Assembly (NCBI GenBank): GCA_049324575.1
Contig: JBMONI010000009.1
Location: 77,527-141,526 of the forward strand
Origin: JBMONI01 sp049324575
Lineage (GTDB): Bacteria > Omnitrophota > Omnitrophia > Omnitrophales > Aquincolibacteriaceae
Direction: 5' to 3'
Length of the DNA stretch: 64,000 bases
The notes beneath the pieces are model-generated. The model had not been told where the DNA came from, searched no databases, and saw only the letters and a list, made by a program, of their open reading frames with translations. Shown piece after piece: positions 48,312 to 55,429 of this stretch; position 1 is the first letter of the stretch; every line of letters begins with the position of its first letter. The position numbers and the translations under genes are program-made.

Positions 48312-49873
48312 CCGTTGATCCTGCCTTGGCTGAGCTGTTTGATCGTTTCGAAATTTTTTTCGGTCAATTGCCTATTCCCGGCATAGAAGGGCGCAACTTG
48401 GAATCCGTGTCGGAACGCGATGCGGTTGATCTCTTCCACCCGGGCACGCGTAATATAGCCGCGCCCATAGGAAAAACTTTCATAGCGTTTTTCGAGCCCA
48501 AGAAGGATCGACTCCGCAAAGCAGGCATAGATCGTATCCGGAGCCGGAAGCCCGATCTCGAACCCGAAATGGAGATCCTGGGGAATATGGACCAGGCCGC
48601 CGGAAAAGATCAAAAGATCCTCTCGTTCGCCATACGCATACGAAATATTTTTGGGATAGGCAAGATCACAAATGATCGTCCCCGGTTTGAAAGCGTCCGC
48701 CTCCAGAATGGAGCTTGTGACACTCGCTGCCGCGATCACGATATCCGCTGTTGCAACGGCCTTTCGATTATCCAGCGTCCCGGTCACAAAAGCCTTGCCG
48801 TAACTCTGCATCTCTGCCACGGTCGCGTCGACTTTCTGCGGATCTCGCCCGGTAATGATCAAATTCCGCACTTCTTCGGCCAGGATCCGAGCACATCCGC
48901 TGCCGATATCCCCTGTTCCGCCGATGATGCATGCGGTCGCAGTGTTCAGATCGACGTCCAGGACTGCGCAAGCTTTTCGGACCCCTTCGATTGCCATACT
49001 GACCGTCAAAGTATTCCCGGTCGTAAGCGGAATGTGGACCCTCTTGCGCATTTCCTCACCGAACTGTTCCCCCACGATCGAAGTAAACCCTCCCAAAGCC
49101 GCCACGCCGATGCAGTGCTCTTCAGCAACCCGGCAAGCCTCGATGACCTTATCGAAGACCCTGCGTGGGTCTTTGGCGGCCATATCAGGGATGAAAGTAC
49201 TCACGATGATCAGCCCGCGGGACCGTGCTTGAGATGCGGAGATGAATTCCTTGATGTCGTACATCACATAAGGCGGCATCATCTCATAGACTTTGCGAAG
49301 GAAGTCCTCGGAAGGTGGTTCACGCGTCGGGTTCATGACCTGAAGGTGATGAATGAGATTGGAGATGTTATAGGGATGGCCGATCAGGGCGAACCCTTCG
49401 ACCTTTGAATGTCCGCGCTTCTGGAATGTCCGGTACTGTTCGGAAACCAGCCGGTTCTGAACCGCTTCCAGCATAAAGACAAAATTCTTTTTGATCTTGA
49501 GCAGCAATCCCTCAAGCACGTCACCCCCCAGGATCGGCAATCCCACTTCGAGATCCATCGCGACAGTCACTTCCGTCCCATCCGGATGCGGCCTGAAATT
49601 CCAACTCCCTTGAAAAGCGCCCAGATCGCCTTGGGAGGATCGGAAGGTAATACAGCGCGCGGAGAAATCCACCGTGCTTTCTTCGACCCATCGTACGGGA
49701 ATCCCATCAAACTCCACATGCCATTCCGTTTTGAAGCCGTGAGGACTTCTTTCTAGGACATGGACCGATTTAGCACTCGGAAAATAGGAGGGCAGTTCTT
49801 CGATAGAAAGCACCTTGCGCATGACGCGCCATGGTTTCGCACGGAGGATGCGCTGGATCTGGATTTTGTGCAT
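48308..49873 (-). CDS. SRPBCC domain fused to acyl-ACP reductase (AAR-like)
   Basis: 521 residues. The first 150 or so look like an SRPBCC/polyketide-cyclase domain (HVLERSPHGFKTEWHVEFDG, WNFRPHPDGTEVTVAMDLEV). From about 155 the protein follows cyanobacterial acyl-ACP reductase: FALIGHPYNISNLIHHL, GVAALGGFTSIVGEQF, TTGNTLTVSMA, the NADPH loop IIGGTGDIGSGCARIL, AYPKN, and YACFAESILLGLE near residue 451, whose cysteine aligns with the active-site Cys294 of the Synechococcus enzyme. It should reduce acyl-ACP to a fatty aldehyde. No aldehyde-deformylating oxygenase is nearby, so alkane synthesis is not implied. Confidence 0.85.
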   Translation of the reverse strand: MHKIQIQRILRAKPWRVMRKVLSIEELPSYFPSAKSVHVLERSPHGFKTEWHVEFDGIPVRWVEESTVDFSARCITFRSSQGDLGAFQGSWNFRPHPDGTEVTVAMDLEVGLPILGGDVLEGLLLKIKKNFVFMLEAVQNRLVSEQYRTFQKRGHSKVEGFALIGHPYNISNLIHHLQVMNPTREPPSEDFLRKVYEMMPPYVMYDIKEFISASQARSRGLIIVSTFIPDMAAKDPRRVFDKVIEACRVAEEHCIGVAALGGFTSIVGEQFGEEMRKRVHIPLTTGNTLTVSMAIEGVRKACAVLDVDLNTATACIIGGTGDIGSGCARILAEEVRNLIITGRDPQKVDATVAEMQSYGKAFVTGTLDNRKAVATADIVIAAASVTSSILEADAFKPGTIICDLAYPKNISYAYGEREDLLIFSGGLVHIPQDLHFGFEIGLPAPDTIYACFAESILLGLEKRYESFSYGRGYITRARVEEINRIAFRHGFQVAPFYAGNRQLTEKNFETIKQLSQGRING

Positions 49874-49881
49874 TGAGCTTT

Positions 49882-51231
49882 TTATTTCAGGGACGGAACC
49901 GTCGTAATGTCCGCCGAATCGTCTTTTTTTTCTTGGCGATCGAAAAGATCATCCCAGTGATAGGTCAAGGTAAAGATCACGTCCTGGATATAGGAGCTGT
50001 ATTCTCCGTCAACCGAACCTCCGATTGGTTCCGAGATCGGATTGTCGATATGCCGTCTCAAATTGATAAGGCCTTCATAAGCAATATCGAAATCAAGGTA
50101 TTTGCAGATCTTGTACCCAAGCCCCAGAGAGAACGCCATGCGATTGCTGTCGGGGATCGCAGGCATAAAGTGATCCTTGGGTACAGGGGTCCAATAAAAA
50201 AGAAAACCTGCCATCCCGGTCCACCGTTCACCGAATTTATGATTTCCACCCAAGTGGAACGAAAAACCATTCCGCCAGTCCCTATCGGTTTTGCCGATAG
50301 CATTTAATACCGCATCGTCGAAAGCGTTCCCCGTTGGATCTGCATTAATGTAAGAACGATCATAGACCGACCAGCGGGTAAATCCGAAATCCGTTTCGAT
50401 CGTGGTGCGGTCCGTCGGTTTGAAAGCGTAGCCAACCGTCATATTCATCGGCAAGGTGCTTTTCAAATAGGCCCCTGTGTTGAAATCTCCCAGGAAAGAC
50501 GAGTTATTCACATCGGCTCGGCCTTTCAGCATCATGTCGGCCTGGCTTCGAAAATAGAAACCAAAACGGTGTTTTTTGTGTGGGATCGCCAGGATCCCCA
50601 TCTGCCAGCCCCAAGTATTGCCCTTCATCTTGAGATTGACCGTCCCGTCGGGAAGCCCTGCAAGGATCGCTTTATTGGGATAAAGTTGTTCGCCTCCGTA
50701 ATCAAAAATACGGTAATAGACCGGACCGGCGCCGACCGAAAGCCAATCGGCCACTTTGACGGCCATAACAGGCTTGATGGTGAACATTTTGAGCCAGTTA
50801 TCATAGCCGGTATATTTGGCAATCTCATGGTTGGACTTATACTGCTTGGTCAGTCCGAAGGGAGAATCCGATCCGATCCCGAATACCACTCGATCCCCCA
50901 AAAGTTTCCCCGGATTGAGGGTCATATAACCCAGGGGGATCAAATTGACGGTACCCCGACTGACCGTGCTTGACCCTTGGGTGTCATCAACAAAAGTCCA
51001 CCCGTTAATCATGGCAAGGCTAGTCTGGGTTTCGAGCCCGCGAAGCTGAGTAATACCCGCCGGGTTATAAGAAATAGCCGCTGGTTCATCCGCTTGGGCC
51101 ACGACGCTGTTCGCCTGCCCAATCGCCTTAGCACTAAAGGTCGCGTTCTCATAGCCGCCGGAACCTACCGCATAAGCGATCGATGAGATAGAAAAAAACG
51201 CAAGAAAGCAGACAAGAAAAGACTTCCGCAT
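49882..51231 (-). CDS. OmpP1/FadL-family outer-membrane transporter
   Basis: 449 residues. Signal peptide (FLVCFLAFFSISSIAYA), then SGGYENATFSAKAIGQANSVVAQADEPAAISYNPAGITQLRG, the FadL N-terminal hatch with its NPAG motif, followed by a long series of amphipathic strands and a C-terminal strand ending TYHWDDLF. FadL proteins pass long-chain fatty acids or other hydrophobic molecules across the outer membrane. ATG at 51231 has AAGGAG 8 bases upstream. It is the first gene of the 20-gene run and ends 8 bp before the acyl-ACP-reductase gene. Confidence 0.9.
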   Translation of the reverse strand: MRKSFLVCFLAFFSISSIAYAVGSGGYENATFSAKAIGQANSVVAQADEPAAISYNPAGITQLRGLETQTSLAMINGWTFVDDTQGSSTVSRGTVNLIPLGYMTLNPGKLLGDRVVFGIGSDSPFGLTKQYKSNHEIAKYTGYDNWLKMFTIKPVMAVKVADWLSVGAGPVYYRIFDYGGEQLYPNKAILAGLPDGTVNLKMKGNTWGWQMGILAIPHKKHRFGFYFRSQADMMLKGRADVNNSSFLGDFNTGAYLKSTLPMNMTVGYAFKPTDRTTIETDFGFTRWSVYDRSYINADPTGNAFDDAVLNAIGKTDRDWRNGFSFHLGGNHKFGERWTGMAGFLFYWTPVPKDHFMPAIPDSNRMAFSLGLGYKICKYLDFDIAYEGLINLRRHIDNPISEPIGGSVDGEYSSYIQDVIFTLTYHWDDLFDRQEKKDDSADITTVPSLK

Positions 51232-51384
51232 TGGGAATTCTCCTTTTTGCTGGCGTTTCAATATTCGGGTCGTATTGGTCTATATTTCGGCTAGAAAAGA
51301 GGTTTTCTCAAGCCCTAAGGAAAAAAGCCATTGAGGAACAATAGAGGGCTAGGGAAAGATCGGAAGAGCGGGAGAAAGCAATCC

Positions 51385-52026
51385 TTAGGATCGGACTTCG
51401 TTCTCGCTCTTGCCTTGAGCCAGGGATTGATAATGCCGCATATAGAGTTTTACCTGCTTATTCTTCAGGATCGCTTCTTGCATCTGGTACAAGGCATCAT
51501 CAATAGCGTCCGTCACGGCTTGTTCGGGCCCAAGCCCGGTCTGAAATTGAGGGTCAACCCGGACATAGCCATTCCCTCGGAAAACCTGCTGCCAGATTGT
51601 AGTGCCCTTAGGACTCTTCATTGCAGCGGCAAGAACGGTTTCCGAACGGAAGAAATTCATATTGGCATCGTATTGGTCATGGGCAATGTCGATCAAACGG
51701 ATATCAAAGTAAGGCGGCATCGACGGATCTTCAGCCTGGATATCCGGTGCCGAGGTCAGAACCTCTACGTCGGAGAAGATCCCGCGAAGGATATCCTGAG
51801 CGCGCGCGGCAAAAGTATGCTGACTATGGAACGCTTGCAAGTCCCCGACATCATAACCTGAACGAGTCGCCTGGAAGGTCTGGGGTTCCTCGGAAACGAG
51901 CATTTGGACCTTTTGCTGGAATTCAGGCGGGATCTTGGGCTTTTTTCCGAATCCGGAGCAAAGCCCCCCTAAAAAAATAAAGCTCAGGATGAGAAACGCG
52001 CGAAAACTTTTCTGAAAAATCAGCAT
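51385..52026 (-). CDS. Exported hypothetical protein
   Basis: 213 residues with a signal peptide (FRAFLILSFIFLGGLCSGFG). The cysteine is not in a good lipobox. The mature part (YDVGDLQAFHSQHTFAARAQDILRGIFSDVEVL, then PYFDIRLIDIAHDQYDANMNFFRSETVL) has the strand/helix rhythm of small periplasmic proteins of the LptE/GNA1162 kind, but I cannot assign it. It lies between a terminator and the FadL-type gene, with about 150 bp before the latter. Confidence 0.65.
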   Translation of the reverse strand: MLIFQKSFRAFLILSFIFLGGLCSGFGKKPKIPPEFQQKVQMLVSEEPQTFQATRSGYDVGDLQAFHSQHTFAARAQDILRGIFSDVEVLTSAPDIQAEDPSMPPYFDIRLIDIAHDQYDANMNFFRSETVLAAAMKSPKGTTIWQQVFRGNGYVRVDPQFQTGLGPEQAVTDAIDDALYQMQEAILKNKQVKLYMRHYQSLAQGKSENEVRS

Positions 52027-52049
52027 GGGCCTCTGCTCCTTAAGACTGG

Positions 52050-52081
52050 AAAAGCTCCCGGAGAAAGATCCGGGAGCTTTT
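52050..52081 (-). terminator. Strong intrinsic terminator
   Basis: AAAAGCTCCCGGA and TCCGGGAGCTTTT form a perfect 13-bp stem with a 6-base loop, with T-tails on both strands. It follows the carbohydrate-binding-like gene by 22 bp and precedes the next gene, so it separates two transcription units. Confidence 0.85.
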
Positions 52082-52103
52082 CCATTTCTTAAACTTCCTG
52101 TAA

Positions 52104-52703
52104 TTATTCGGAAGTTAACGCGATCTGATCGAGATAGATCGTTCCCTTTTTAGGATTGGAATTGATATCGTCGAAAACAAAGACGATCTCATTCAAGCTG
52201 CGCCAATCCGTAATGCGACGGAATTTCTCGAAAGGAATGCTGATCTTCTGCCATTCCCCGGTGATCCCTGTCACAATGTAGGGTGACGATTTATTCGTCA
52301 TATCCTTAAGTTCGATCTTAAGACGCTTGGAATACCCGGCCGCCTCATCACCCTTCACATAGAAGCTGAGGGTGTTATAGGGCGTGGCGTCTTCCCCGTT
52401 CAATTTCATCCAAAACCCGTTATAAGCGGGATTCGGAGAATCGACGTCATAGTCCAAACGATAGGAATACCCTGCCGGATCCCCCATCGCATCGTTCGGC
52501 TCGAAAGAGCCTTGCGTGGATTGGGTATCATCGTTCGGATCTTTATCCCAAGCACCAAAATCACCACCGATATTATTCGGCTTATCTCCGGTATCAAAAT
52601 CGGCGATCACAAGTTCTGCCGCCATCGCGTTCAACGAAAAAGCAAACGCAAGGGCCACAAGAACCAATACAAAAACCAACGAACTGCGGTATTGCGATTT
52701 CAT
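52104..52703 (-). CDS. Exported protein with a galactose-binding-like (CBM11/CIA30-type) domain
   Basis: 199 residues: signal peptide (SSLVFVLVLVALAFAFSLNAMAA) then one beta-sandwich domain (ELVIADFDTGDKPNNIGGDFGAW, YNTLSFYVKGDEAAGYSKRLKIELKD, GEWQKISIPFEKFRRITDWRSLNEIVFVFDD, GTIYLDQIAL). The WQKISIPFxxF and GTIYLDxIxL blocks are what one sees in CBM11/CIA30-like sugar-binding sandwiches. ATG at 52703 with AAAGGAG upstream. It ends at a strong terminator. The ligand is unknown. Confidence 0.75.
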   Translation of the reverse strand: MKSQYRSSLVFVLVLVALAFAFSLNAMAAELVIADFDTGDKPNNIGGDFGAWDKDPNDDTQSTQGSFEPNDAMGDPAGYSYRLDYDVDSPNPAYNGFWMKLNGEDATPYNTLSFYVKGDEAAGYSKRLKIELKDMTNKSSPYIVTGITGEWQKISIPFEKFRRITDWRSLNEIVFVFDDINSNPKKGTIYLDQIALTSE

Positions 52704-52893
52704 ATTGCTTACTCCTTTCTCTGAATTCTGAGCACTAACTTGAGGGAAATTCCGGATAACCCGGTGTATCTCAAAAATCAGTGCCTTCCTTAGTGCGACC
52801 ATCCTGAAACCCGCAAGAGTCTTTCGGAAGGTACAACATTAGGACGTGATAAGGGTTTATTTTATTCATTTATAAAGCGCTTTTCCACACTTT

Positions 52894-53343
52894 TTATCCC
52901 CGATATTCCAATGCCAGGATAAGGACCTGCTCCCCCGCCTTCGGCCCCCCCAAGAAAACCACCCCCGGCTTTTTGATCGAAAGGACCGTATCGACATAAG
53001 AAAGATTCATCTTCTTGATGACCGCCTGGACCAGCAATCGGTCTTTTTCCGCATTCTGCAGGGTCAAAACCAGTTCATATCCGTCGGGCAAGAGAACCTT
53101 TTCCCGCTTCGACTTTTCCAGAGGAACCCAGATCTGGTCCATCTGTTCATAATGGGTATAAGAAAACAGCTGGATCAGCTTATCCTTATACTCATCGTTG
53201 TCCAAGTTGAAATCGGTTCCTTGATTGGAAGCAAGAAGGACCGTCACCAACGCCTGATCATGAGGTTCGGCGAATCCCCGCCCCGCCCCCAAAACCAGGC
53301 ATAAACTCAACAGACCCAAAAAGGATAAAAGGAGTTTCTTCAT
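52894..53343 (-). CDS. Exported hypothetical protein in the ECF sigma operon
   Basis: 149 residues with a signal peptide (KKLLLSFLGLLSLCLVLGAGRGFA). The mature part (LVTVLLASNQGTDFNLDNDEYKDKLIQLFSYTHYEQMDQIWVPLEK, ending EQVLILALEYRG) shows two short beta regions around a charged middle. Not recognised at family level. The ATG overlaps the anti-sigma stop by 4 bp, so it is a third member of the sigma operon and probably part of the envelope response it controls. Confidence 0.65.
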   Translation of the reverse strand: MKKLLLSFLGLLSLCLVLGAGRGFAEPHDQALVTVLLASNQGTDFNLDNDEYKDKLIQLFSYTHYEQMDQIWVPLEKSKREKVLLPDGYELVLTLQNAEKDRLLVQAVIKKMNLSYVDTVLSIKKPGVVFLGGPKAGEQVLILALEYRG

Positions 53344-53780
53344 ATTTTCTCTCCATTCGTAAAAACCCAGATTACAGTCATCGTCATATTCCCATAAGCT
53401 TTTTGGAACATCATGGTCGGCCCCGCAAACCCGGAAAGTCTTTTGACCTCAACCGGATTCCCGATCCCCGCAAGATCCTGCGGCGATTCACGGGGAGGAT
53501 TAAAATTCGAAGTCCAGCGCATAAGCGGTTCCAGATCGAAATTTCCGGCATGGTCCAAAGCGAACTGGGACGCAAAAATCAAAGCCAGGCAAATCCCAAA
53601 AACAGCGACAGGACGGAAGGCGGGCAGCCATCCGCCCCATAACGGCGGCGCGCCGAACTGCTCGCGGATGAACGTTTTTTTTGCGCGCGCGATCTCCGGA
53701 TCACGGATCTCCTCCGCAAGATAATTCCGGACTAAACGTCGCAACGCCTGATCTTGTTTTGACGGCTGGTTAAAATTCAT
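53340..53780 (-). CDS. Probable membrane anti-sigma factor
   Basis: 146 residues: an N-terminal cytoplasmic part (QALRRLVRNYLAEEIRDPEIARAKK), one membrane segment (PVAVFGICLALIFASQFAL, about 57-75) and a periplasmic domain of about 70 residues. The topology and the 4-bp overlap with the ECF sigma gene are those of membrane anti-sigma factors, although no zinc-type HxxxCxxC motif is present. RseP at 57154 might process it, but that is speculation. Confidence 0.65.
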   Translation of the reverse strand: MNFNQPSKQDQALRRLVRNYLAEEIRDPEIARAKKTFIREQFGAPPLWGGWLPAFRPVAVFGICLALIFASQFALDHAGNFDLEPLMRWTSNFNPPRESPQDLAGIGNPVEVKRLSGFAGPTMMFQKAYGNMTMTVIWVFTNGEKI

Positions 53781-54379
53781 CTTTTTTCACTTCCTTTAAT
53801 ACTCTGTCCCCAAAGTCCCGCCCGGGTCAATTGCTCCCCGAGGCGCTTCCGGGCATAAAAAAGCCGGGACATCACCGTTCCCACCTCGATCTTAAGCAAT
53901 TCCGCGATGTCCTCGTAACTCATATCGTCCCACTCCCTGAGAAAAAGCACGGTTCGATGTTCCTCGGACAATCCCTCCATCGCTTTGCGCACAAGCCTCT
54001 GTAGCTCGCCGCGCACCGCATCATCCCGCGGCCCAGGCCGCCGGTCAGGAATGTCAACCGGAACGGTCCCTTCCTCATTCGGATCCTTTTTCACTTCCAG
54101 CGGTAACACCGGCTTGCGTCTCCGGTATTCGTCCAGCGCGGCATTCACCGCGATCCGATAAAGCCAGGTCTTCAGTTTGGATTTACCTTCAAAGCGGCAG
54201 ATCTCCTGGAATGCTTTCAAGAAAACATTTTGGCAAACATCCAGCGCCGCTTCCCGCAAATGCAAAACCCCGAAGGCCACCCCATAGACCATTTCATAGT
54301 AGCTGTTGACGAGCTTACCAAAAGCCGCCCGGTCACCGGCCTGGGACTTGGCGATCAATTCCTTTTCATTCTGCGACAT
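53777..54379 (-). CDS. ECF-family RNA polymerase sigma factor
   Basis: 200 residues: region 2 (AFGKLVNSYYEMVYGVAFGVL, VCQNVFLKAFQEICRFEGKSKLKTWLYRIAVNAALDEYRRRK) and region 4 (GLSEEHRTVLFLREWDDMSYEDIAELLKIEVGTVMSRLFYARKRLGEQL). Both are canonical for sigma-E-like factors. ATG at 54379 has AGGGG close upstream; a TTG at 54394 is an alternative. It is co-transcribed with a probable anti-sigma factor, and an ECF-type promoter may lie at 54403-54431, which would mean autoregulation. Confidence 0.93.
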   Translation of the reverse strand: MSQNEKELIAKSQAGDRAAFGKLVNSYYEMVYGVAFGVLHLREAALDVCQNVFLKAFQEICRFEGKSKLKTWLYRIAVNAALDEYRRRKPVLPLEVKKDPNEEGTVPVDIPDRRPGPRDDAVRGELQRLVRKAMEGLSEEHRTVLFLREWDDMSYEDIAELLKIEVGTVMSRLFYARKRLGEQLTRAGLWGQSIKGSEKR

Positions 54380-54402
54380 GACCCCTACCGGCAACGTGTT
54401 AT

Positions 54403-54431
54403 TTAGACGCCTGTAAAACTGCTTTTATTCA
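54403..54431 (-). promoter_or_regulatory. Possible ECF-type autoregulated promoter
   Basis: TGAATA (54426-54431), 16-bp spacer, CGTCTAA (54403-54409) on the minus strand. The CGTC element is typical of ECF -10 regions, and the -35 partly matches TGAAAC. It lies 24 bp before the sigma ATG. Confidence 0.35.
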
Positions 54432-54460
54432 ATAGAAAAAACCCTGCCCATTTCCCCATT

Positions 54461-54829
54461 TCAAGTCCCCCAGTCCGTCTTTTTCTCACCGGACGGAGGA
54501 TCGGCTAATGGGACTACGAACTCCGGCCCCATCAAGGGCTCATATCCCCGCGGAAGAGGGATAGGAAAAGTCGCCAATTCGATCACCCCGGCCGCCGTTC
54601 GTAAAGTCCCCCGGTAAACGCCTTTAAAAAGGCCGGCCATTCCCGCAAGGGGCCATCGCTCGGTCTTTTCACGCTCAGCCGGCTGATACAGAACCTCACC
54701 GTATCCGGTAAGGATATTGGTCAAACCCCGGCTGGCTTTTGTCCACATATCATCCGCAAAAGCCCTCGGTAGCCGGGGAAAAGAGACCAGAAACAGCAGC
54801 GCTAGGAAGAAAATGCTTTTTTTCCGCAT
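54461..54829 (-). CDS. Exported TIGR04073-like protein, second copy
   Basis: 122 residues. Signal peptide (KKSIFFLALLFLVSFPRLPRAFA), then WTKASRGLTNILTGYGEVLYQPAE, AGMAGLFKGVYRGTLRTAAGVIELATFPIP and a short Pro-rich end with GYEPLMGPEFV. It shares with the protein at 31433 the RGLxNxLT and GxxExxTFPIP features. ATG at 54829 chosen for the signal peptide; the frame upstream covers the DUF503 gene. It is the last gene after the proS-DUF503 run, 43 bp from DUF503. Confidence 0.7.
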   Translation of the reverse strand: MRKKSIFFLALLFLVSFPRLPRAFADDMWTKASRGLTNILTGYGEVLYQPAEREKTERWPLAGMAGLFKGVYRGTLRTAAGVIELATFPIPLPRGYEPLMGPEFVVPLADPPSGEKKTDWGT

Positions 54830-54872
54830 AAGTCGGTCACGCTCCCCTTTGAGCAGAACCTGTTCTGGAATA

Positions 54873-55169
54873 TCAAACGAATTCGAGATTAAAAGACAAC
54901 AATTCGACCTCGGGCTCTTCCATCCAGAATTTCCGGATCTCTTGGGCCTGGATTTCGATCTGTTTTTTATTAACATGCACCATGGCAATCGCCAACATGG
55001 CCCGTTGCCATTTTTCGTGAAAACCGACTTCGGCAACCGAAATATTAAAGCGCTGGCGCAACTTGTCTTTTGCGCTTTTGAGGACCCTGCGTTTTTCTTT
55101 CAGCGAATGAAAGAACGGCATGTAAAGCTCGGCGGTCACGATCGCCGCGTGGAAAGAATCTTCGGCCAT
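54873..55169 (-). CDS. DUF503 family protein (YlxP-like)
   Basis: 98 residues: FHAAIVTAELYMPFFHSLKEKRRVLKSAKDKLRQRFNISVAEVGFHEKWQRAMLAIAMVHVNKKQIE. The SLKEKRxVLKSxxxxxRxRFNxSVAEV block is the DUF503 hallmark. In other bacteria the gene sits near rbfA and infB; its role is unknown. It starts 4 bp after the STI1-like gene. Confidence 0.88.
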   Translation of the reverse strand: MAEDSFHAAIVTAELYMPFFHSLKEKRRVLKSAKDKLRQRFNISVAEVGFHEKWQRAMLAIAMVHVNKKQIEIQAQEIRKFWMEEPEVELLSFNLEFV

Positions 55170-55173
55170 ATCC

Positions 55174-55428
55174 CTATTGGGGAAAGATCTTCGCCAGATC
55201 GAGCTTCCCGAAAAGCGCTGCCAGCTCAGGATCTTTCATCATTTCCTGCATTTTAGGATTAAGGGCCACGCGCTGCATGTCTTTGTCTTTCATCGCCTCC
55301 TGGAAATCCGCGTCGCGGATTAGGTCCTGGAATTTCGGATGCTTCATCAACTGCCGGAAGTTTTCGTCCTGCAAAAGCCGTTGGATCAACGCAAAATTGC
55401 CAAAAAAATCCCCCATGCCTGCAAACAT
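55174..55428 (-). CDS. Small STI1/Hop-repeat-like protein
   Basis: 84 residues with repeating DP-type motifs: RQLMKHPKFQDLIRDADFQEAMKDKDMQRVALNPKMQEMMKDPELAALF. Spacing of the xHPKFQ, DADFQ, NPKMQ and DPEL turns is that of the STI1 (heat-shock chaperonin-binding) repeat found in Hop and Tic40. ATG at 55428, 1 bp after the proS stop. I infer a small chaperone adaptor; the true partner is not known. Confidence 0.6.
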   Translation of the reverse strand: MFAGMGDFFGNFALIQRLLQDENFRQLMKHPKFQDLIRDADFQEAMKDKDMQRVALNPKMQEMMKDPELAALFGKLDLAKIFPQ

Positions 55429-55429
55429 C

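Noticed and set aside
48326..49408. 360-codon plus-strand open frame
   Set aside because: Antisense to the SRPBCC-AAR gene; composition (many H, R, P) and lack of any motif or ribosome site mark it as a shadow.
51958..51976. Lipobox in the 213-aa exported protein (LGGLC)
   Set aside because: The residue before Cys is Leu, and lipoboxes need Gly, Ala or Ser there; treated as an ordinary signal peptide.
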